Assembly: GCA_900545665.1 (NCBI GenBank) | Contig: UQZU01000028.1 | Location: 1 to 25,712, forward strand | Source: an uncultured Collinsella sp. | GTDB lineage: Bacteria; Actinomycetota; Coriobacteriia; Coriobacteriales; Coriobacteriaceae | Direction of reading: 5' to 3' | Length of the DNA: 25,712 nucleotides | Translations under genes and position numbers: made by a program | Shown here: one piece after another, positions 21,189 to 25,712 of the stretch | Layout of the letters: every line of letters starts with the position of its first letter | Position numbering within the stretch: the stretch's first letter is position 1 | The notes under the pieces: model-generated | What the model saw: the letters and a program-made list of their open reading frames with translations, nothing else | Database searches by the model: none | What the model was told of the DNA's origin: nothing

Positions 21189-23633
21189 TTAGGCGTGGTC
21201 GCTCCAGCTGCGGACACGCTGCTTCATGCCCTCTATGTCGAGCACGCCTTCGGCAAAGCCCTTGCGCACGAGCTCTTCGGGAACAAACTCGTCGTAGCGG
21301 TCAAAATAAGGCACCTCGCCGGGATAGACGAGCTCGATGGGATCGAAGTCCTTCTCGGCCTCGGCGGCGAGCACCTCAAAGAACGTCTCCTCGTCGGCCT
21401 TCATCTTAAACTGCATAAAGTACGGGCGTGATGGGTCGAGTCCGCGAAGGCCCAACTCCGCGGCACATTTAATCTTGAGCATGCGCTCGAGGGCCAAAAA
21501 GGCGTAGCTGCCCAGCCAGGGGAAGAGCACCCAGGTATCGCCGCCCAGGTTAATGAGCGGTTTAGTTCCCGCGCCCGAAATCTCGGCCGTATGACGAGCC
21601 TGCGCAAGGCGGGCCCGTGCGTTACCCATAAGGTACGGATACGCGGCGTGTTCGTTGAGCGCCTTGCGCATGCGCTCGAGTACGTGTGTATTGATGTCAC
21701 CGGGACAGTCGCCAAAGTAGGCCGGCACCCGGCCCTTGACCTGCGTGGCAAAGACGGTGTGACGCTTCCAGTCCACTTCCTCGACGATCCAGCAGTGTCC
21801 GGCGATGGCGATGCGCTCACCGGGCGGTGGCGGATTGACGATCGTGCCCAGCTCGGCCGATTCGCTGCGAACGGTAAACTCCTCGTTCTCCTGGAACACA
21901 GCGTAGAACTTAAAGTTGTTGATGATGCGCTCGCCCGCGAGGCCCACGATGAGCCCACCGCCCTCGGTGACCTGGATGTGGTCGATCTTGATGAGGTGAC
22001 GCAGCAGCACGCGATAGTCATCGGCCGAGACGCGGTGGAAATAGCTGAGCGTGAGCACGCGCTGGGCAAGCTCGGCCGGTGTGAGCTCGCCGGTGCTGGC
22101 GAGCGTCGACATGGTCTGGTGATAGAGCAGGCTGTAGGGGAGTCGATCGAGCTCGGGCGGCTCGACCCACTTTTCCTCGCGATAGAGTTGTACGAGCGCG
22201 ATGCCCTGCAGGAGCTTCCATGGAATGGTCTCGGGCATCATCGTGCGCGGCTCGGGCTCTTCCTCGCGCATGACAAACCACATCTCGGGCGGAAGGTCGC
22301 GGCGTCCCGTGCGGCCCATTCGCTGCAAAAAGGAACTGACGGTAAACGGCGCATCGATCTGGAACGCACGCTCCAGGCGGCCGATATCGATACCGAGCTC
22401 CAACGTAGAGGTGGTGACGGTTGTCTGTGCCTGCTCCTCATCGCGCATGAGTTCCTCGGCCGTCTCGCGCAACGATGCCGAAAGATTGCCGTGATGGATA
22501 AGGAAGCGGTCGGGCTCGTGCCGGCTCTCGCAGTAGCTACGCAGCATGGAGCATACGGCCTCTGCCTCCTCGCGCGAGTTGGCAAAGACCAAGCACTTTC
22601 GGCCGCGCGTGTGCTCAAAGATATATCCCATACCGGGGTCGGCGTTGTCTGGTGCTGTATCGGTGGGGTTGAGTAATGCCTGTTCGGGTGCTCGGGGGAT
22701 GTCGACTTCGCCCTCGGGGGCCGAGGAAGCTTGGCGGTCCTTGGGAGCGGCCTTGCCCTGTGCCCGCTCACGACGTTGACGGCGCTCCTCTTGTGTGAGC
22801 TGTCCGCTGTGACGCATGTCTTGGGCGCCGGCGGGCAGTGCCGCGGATGCCGCCGCATCGATGCGCTCGCACGCAAGCACTTCGGCCTCTTGAGGACCTG
22901 TGCCCATGAATCCCCGCTGCTGCGCCTGGGGGCCCGAGTTGTAGAAGTGCTCCATGGAGATGCGCCACACGCGGCGCGGTTCTTCAAAGCGGGGGATAAC
23001 GCAGTCGCGCCCCGTTCCCTGTGAGAGAAAAGCGCCCGTGCGCTCGGGGTCGCCGATGGTAGCCGAAAGGCCAATGCGGCGAGGCTGCACGCCGGCCATG
23101 CGCGAGAGTCGCTCGATAAGGCAGAGCGTTTGCCCGCCACGGTCGCCGCGCATGAGCGAGTGGACCTCATCGATGACCACGTAGCGCAGGTCGCAAAACA
23201 TGCGCGGAATCGCCATGTGCTTATGGATTAAAAGCGCTTCGAGTGACTCGGGTGTAATCTGCAGGATGCCGCTCGGTTTTTTAATGAGCTTAGCCTTGTG
23301 CGACTGCGAGACATCGCCATGCCAGTGCCAGACAGGGATATCGGCCTCTTCGCAGAGGTCGTTGAGGCGGACGAACTGATCATTGATGAGCGCTTTGAGG
23401 GGGCCGATGTAGAGGGCGCCCACGCTCGCGGGTGGGTTCTCCCAAAACTCGGTCAGTATGGGAAAGAAGGCTGCCTCGGTTTTGCCGGAAGCAGTGGATG
23501 CCGTTAGGAGCACATTGTCTTGTGTGTTAAAGATGGCATCTGCCGCCGCAACCTGGATAGAGCGCAGACTCTCCCAATCGTGGGAGTAGATGAAGTCTTG
23601 GATAAACGGAGCATATCGGTCAAAGGCGTTCAC
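21189..23633 (-). CDS. Lhr/BrxHI-like DEAD/DEAH helicase
   Basis: A superfamily 2 helicase of 814 aa from the GTG at 23633, which follows GGGGAGG; a TTG at 23699 is the only longer start. Motifs: I TASTASGKT (44-52), GPLKALINDQF (Ia), TPESLEALL (Ic), II DEVH (155-158), III SAT (190-192), and VI QRMGRTGRR. An Lhr-type winged-helix and WH-like core follows (LDRLPYSLLYHQTMSTLASTGELTP region). Between the two RecA domains (about 255-345) sits an unusual low-complexity insert rich in Q, R, A and P. The gene is last in a cluster with a BrxD-like ATPase and a TerB-C protein. Adjacent BrxD and BrxHI genes are known from type 2 BREX, but no other BREX gene is in the window. Confidence 0.88.
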   Translation of the reverse strand: MNAFDRYAPFIQDFIYSHDWESLRSIQVAAADAIFNTQDNVLLTASTASGKTEAAFFPILTEFWENPPASVGALYIGPLKALINDQFVRLNDLCEEADIPVWHWHGDVSQSHKAKLIKKPSGILQITPESLEALLIHKHMAIPRMFCDLRYVVIDEVHSLMRGDRGGQTLCLIERLSRMAGVQPRRIGLSATIGDPERTGAFLSQGTGRDCVIPRFEEPRRVWRISMEHFYNSGPQAQQRGFMGTGPQEAEVLACERIDAAASAALPAGAQDMRHSGQLTQEERRQRRERAQGKAAPKDRQASSAPEGEVDIPRAPEQALLNPTDTAPDNADPGMGYIFEHTRGRKCLVFANSREEAEAVCSMLRSYCESRHEPDRFLIHHGNLSASLRETAEELMRDEEQAQTTVTTSTLELGIDIGRLERAFQIDAPFTVSSFLQRMGRTGRRDLPPEMWFVMREEEPEPRTMMPETIPWKLLQGIALVQLYREEKWVEPPELDRLPYSLLYHQTMSTLASTGELTPAELAQRVLTLSYFHRVSADDYRVLLRHLIKIDHIQVTEGGGLIVGLAGERIINNFKFYAVFQENEEFTVRSESAELGTIVNPPPPGERIAIAGHCWIVEEVDWKRHTVFATQVKGRVPAYFGDCPGDINTHVLERMRKALNEHAAYPYLMGNARARLAQARHTAEISGAGTKPLINLGGDTWVLFPWLGSYAFLALERMLKIKCAAELGLRGLDPSRPYFMQFKMKADEETFFEVLAAEAEKDFDPIELVYPGEVPYFDRYDEFVPEELVRKGFAEGVLDIEGMKQRVRSWSDHA

Positions 23634-23717
23634 GGGGCCTCCCCTCAAATACGAACCTCTCAATGCGGTTGGCAATGGTTTGCTGCATTGCTGTCTCAAC
23701 GTTTGTGCAGATAAAAG

Positions 23718-23749
23718 CTGCCAAAATAGACCTGTCCCTTTTTTGGCAG
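23718..23749. repeat. REP-like hairpin with GGGACAGG core
   Basis: Nine-base arms ctgccaaaa (23718-23726) and ttttggcag (23741-23749) enclose, on the minus strand, aagggacaggtcta. The core GGGACAGG is shared with 9809-9847, and the arms are unrelated. It begins 2 bp past the stop of the BrxD-like gene and lies inside the cluster, where it could attenuate transcription into the helicase gene. Confidence 0.65.
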
Positions 23750-23750
23750 G

Positions 23751-25055
23751 CTAGATGGTGAATTCGGCGAAGTTGCGGTCGCCGTCTGCGGTGCCGGTGT
23801 CGCCTGTTGCGGCTGCTGGTGCCAGCGCATCGCCGCCGACGCTTTGCAGCAACTCGGCCACGTTTGCATCGGGGTTCTGGCACAGGATATCAAGCAGCTC
23901 GATAAAGTCGCGGATGACTTCGCGGGGCGTCAGATGCGTGTCGGCCCCCACGCGGCCAAACTCAATTTTGAGGAAGTCCACCAAGTCGTTCTCGGTAAGC
24001 GTGGGCGTCCAGCCAAAGTATCCGGCATGGATCTGCATGAGTTTTTCGATCAGCACCAGCAACTCCTCGTAGGTGAGTGGCTGCAGGCGGATGATGGGCG
24101 CGAGCATGTCCTTAAGGTCCTCGCGTGCAAAGCGGCCCTGAGCGAGTCGACTTCGCAGGGCCTCGTAGGAGAACACGCCACGGCGGCGGTCTTCGATGGA
24201 GGTTGGCGTGCCGCCCATGATCATGCCCAGGTACTGCGCCTTGCCCTGGAGCGTGTCGTTGTACATGGTCAGGATCTTCTCGTAGTTGTATTGGCGCGTG
24301 ATGGCGTTGGGAATCTTATACAGATTCACGAGCTCGTCGATGAGCACCAGCATGCCCTTGTAGCCGCTGCAGACCAAAAAGCGCGCAATGAGCTTAACGT
24401 AGTCGTACCAGTCGTCATCGCTGATGATGGTCGAGGAGCCCAGCTCGGCGCGTGCCTCACTCTTGGTGCGGTACTCGCCGCGAATCCATTTGGTCACGCG
24501 GCTCATAGCTTCTTCGTCGCCCTCGGATACGGCCGCGCGGTAGCGGCGGAGCATGCGGGCGAAGTCGAAGCCGTGGACCATTTCCTCGAGTGGGGCCAGT
24601 TGGGCATTGACGGCAGACTCGTCGGCATCGGCACACGAGGCGACCCAGCGATCCAGGATAAGGTTGAGCGCACCGCCCTCGGGGCGCGTCTTGGTCGATA
24701 TGTTGCGGATGAGCTCACGGTAGGTGGCAAGGCCCTGTCCCTGGCCGCCCTGCAGACGGCGCTCAGGGGATAGGTCGGCATCGGCCACGACGAATCCCTC
24801 GCCCATGGCGTGCGTGCGGATGGTCTGGAGCAAAAAGCTCTTGCCGGCGCCGTAGCGACCGACTAGGAAACGGAAGCTTGCGCCGCCATCGGCGATGAGG
24901 CTCAGGTCGGTGAGCAGAGCACGGATCTCGACCTCGCGCCCCACGGTGATATAGGGAAGGCCGATGCGCGGGACCACGCCGCCCTTGAGCGAGTTGAGAA
25001 TGACGGCGGCGACGCGCTTGGGCACACGGGGTGCTGCGGATGCGGTATCACTCAT
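23751..25055 (-). CDS. BrxD-like P-loop ATPase (DUF2791)
   Basis: A 434-aa AAA+-like ATPase matching the DUF2791/BrxD pattern. It has the entry motif VGREVEIRALLTDL (38-51), GGASFRFLVGRYGAGKS ending in Walker A (66-73), the very conserved ADADLSPERRLQGGQGQGLATYRE stretch (91-114), and Walker B LVLIDE with D240 and E241. A putative sensor region GMIMGGTPTSIEDRRRGVFSYEALRSRL and a helical C-terminal domain follow, then an alanine-rich tail. BrxD occurs in type 2 BREX and in Ter-linked clusters beside SF2 helicases. Here its ATG overlaps the stop of the TerB-C gene by 8 bp (ATGAGTGA), which implies coupled translation and a joint complex. It probably powers DNA loading or remodelling for its helicase partner. 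Confidence 0.88.
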   Translation of the reverse strand: MSDTASAAPRVPKRVAAVILNSLKGGVVPRIGLPYITVGREVEIRALLTDLSLIADGGASFRFLVGRYGAGKSFLLQTIRTHAMGEGFVVADADLSPERRLQGGQGQGLATYRELIRNISTKTRPEGGALNLILDRWVASCADADESAVNAQLAPLEEMVHGFDFARMLRRYRAAVSEGDEEAMSRVTKWIRGEYRTKSEARAELGSSTIISDDDWYDYVKLIARFLVCSGYKGMLVLIDELVNLYKIPNAITRQYNYEKILTMYNDTLQGKAQYLGMIMGGTPTSIEDRRRGVFSYEALRSRLAQGRFAREDLKDMLAPIIRLQPLTYEELLVLIEKLMQIHAGYFGWTPTLTENDLVDFLKIEFGRVGADTHLTPREVIRDFIELLDILCQNPDANVAELLQSVGGDALAPAAATGDTGTADGDRNFAEFTI

Positions 25056-25697
25056 GGTCTAGGTATCCTCTCACGTCTGCTTCGTAGTCCTCGATAATCT
25101 GCGGTCCTGCCGCTCCAAACTCGATAACGGTGTCACCCACCAGGTCAAAGAGCGCTTCGTTGATGCTGTCGACGAGCATGTCCTCACTCTTGCCCGACTG
25201 TGCCACCGCCAATGTGGCCTGCGCCGTGTTCCGCTCGAGGAGCGCGCGAAGGAAGGCATCTGCGGCGGGCGCGAGTTTGTTCGCAGCTTCGGCAGACGCG
25301 GGCGTTACGGGCGCGGGCACAGACACGAGGAGCGGTGCCACGACGCCAAACTCTTCGGTGGAGACAGTCGGCTCGTCGGGTTCGTCTTGCCGTGTGGCCA
25401 TCTCGCCAGGTCCGGCGGTCATGCCGGGCGCAGACTCGGTGTTCGGTTGCTCGATAAGCGTCGCCTCGGCTTCCATAGGCACATCATCCTCGCGCTCCTC
25501 ATCAATCAAAAGCGCTTCACGCGTTTGCGCGGCGGCGCTCCGAATGTGCCCCAGCTGACTCAAATCGATATCGATCTTGACAGGCTGGTGCGCGGCGTCC
25601 CACGAAAGCCATGCCATGATCTCGTCATCGATGATCTTGGCCAGATATTTGGGGACCTTCTCCTCCTTTAGGGGATGGGTGGGGTCTAGGGCCAGGC
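25048..25697 (-). CDS. TerB-C domain protein, N-terminus cut by contig end
   Basis: A partial gene: the frame is open to the contig end, so the ATG at 25617 is internal and the true start lies outside. The visible 216 residues include the LKEEKVPKYLAKII segment before that ATG, and KIDIDLSQLGHIRSAAAQTRE, which resembles the start of a TerB-C domain. A long E/P/A-rich linker follows. The final block (FLRALLERN, DSINEALFDLVGDTVIEFG, IIEDYEADVRGYL) resembles the TerB-C tail. TerB-C proteins usually carry a TerB-N or TerB domain upstream. Families of this kind have been linked to Ter stress-response clusters with ATPases and helicases. It is the first visible gene of the TerB-BrxD-helicase operon. 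The domain call is from memory of motifs. Confidence 0.72.
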
Positions 25698-25712
25698 CTG
25701 TCTCTTATACAC
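25698..25712. other. Nextera adapter remnant at contig end
   Basis: The last 15 bases, ctgtctcttatacac, equal the start of the complement of the Tn5 mosaic-end sequence used in Nextera libraries. They are not genomic and mark an untrimmed read end. Confidence 0.95.

Noticed and set aside
21189..25697. Calling the right-end cluster BREX
   Set aside because: Only BrxD-like and BrxHI-like genes are present; no PglZ, PglX, BrxC or BrxL is visible.
1..25712. CRISPR array, rRNA or tRNA genes
   Set aside because: No regularly spaced repeats and no cloverleaf or rRNA-like conserved stretch was seen on either strand.

Overview
The window looks like one whole draft contig of a moderately high-GC, anaerobic, host-associated actinobacterium. 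I infer a Coriobacteriia member close to Collinsella. The grounds are a PLP synthase (PdxST) with a MocR-type regulator, a rubredoxin-first rubrerythrin typical of anaerobes, an actinobacterial-style Ski2-like helicase, a bacterial Elp3, and G+C-rich codon use. The right edge ends in 15 bases identical to the Nextera mosaic-end adapter. The left edge lies in or beside an insertion sequence, so both ends are assembly breaks.

Layout: (1) 1-1446, an IS110-family transposase gene (minus strand), visibly more G+C-rich than the rest. (2) 1447-1682, no gene, but two stacked palindromic repeats. (3) 1683-4742, pdxT and pdxS (minus) divergent from a MocR/PdxR-like regulator, with two 11-bp direct repeats between them. 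(4) 4815-5375, rubrerythrin (minus), divergent from 5632-8240, an operon of iron alcohol dehydrogenase and aldehyde dehydrogenase. (5) 8248-8552, a small locus with a consensus Gram-positive LexA box inside a terminator-like hairpin, a 27-codon hydrophobic ORF, and a convincing antisense promoter; it reads as an SOS-linked type I toxin-antitoxin candidate. (6) 8666-9803, a HIRAN-domain gene with an apparent 1-nt frameshift, a small charged protein and a metallophosphoesterase. (7) 9942-11699, a DUF2130 coiled-coil protein with a PD-(D/E)XK-like motif. (8) 11779-16390 (minus), a DUF3516-type helicase, a TrmB-like tRNA methyltransferase and a Trm9-like methyltransferase. (9) 16658-18276, a membrane-tethered XRE regulator coupled to a DUF4097-type surface protein. 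(10) 18376-21162, Elp3 coupled to a spermidine-synthase-fold protein. (11) 21189-25697 (minus), a TerB-C protein (cut by the contig end), a BrxD-like DUF2791 ATPase and an Lhr/BrxHI-like helicase.

Two parts deserve most attention. The first is the unannotated toxin/antisense/LexA locus at 8.25-8.55 kb. The second is the TerB-BrxD-helicase cluster at the right end, a probable DNA-processing or defence module without the rest of BREX. A third theme is tRNA modification: TrmB, a Trm9-like enzyme and Elp3 lie within 6 kb. All family assignments come from reading motifs by eye; no database search was run.
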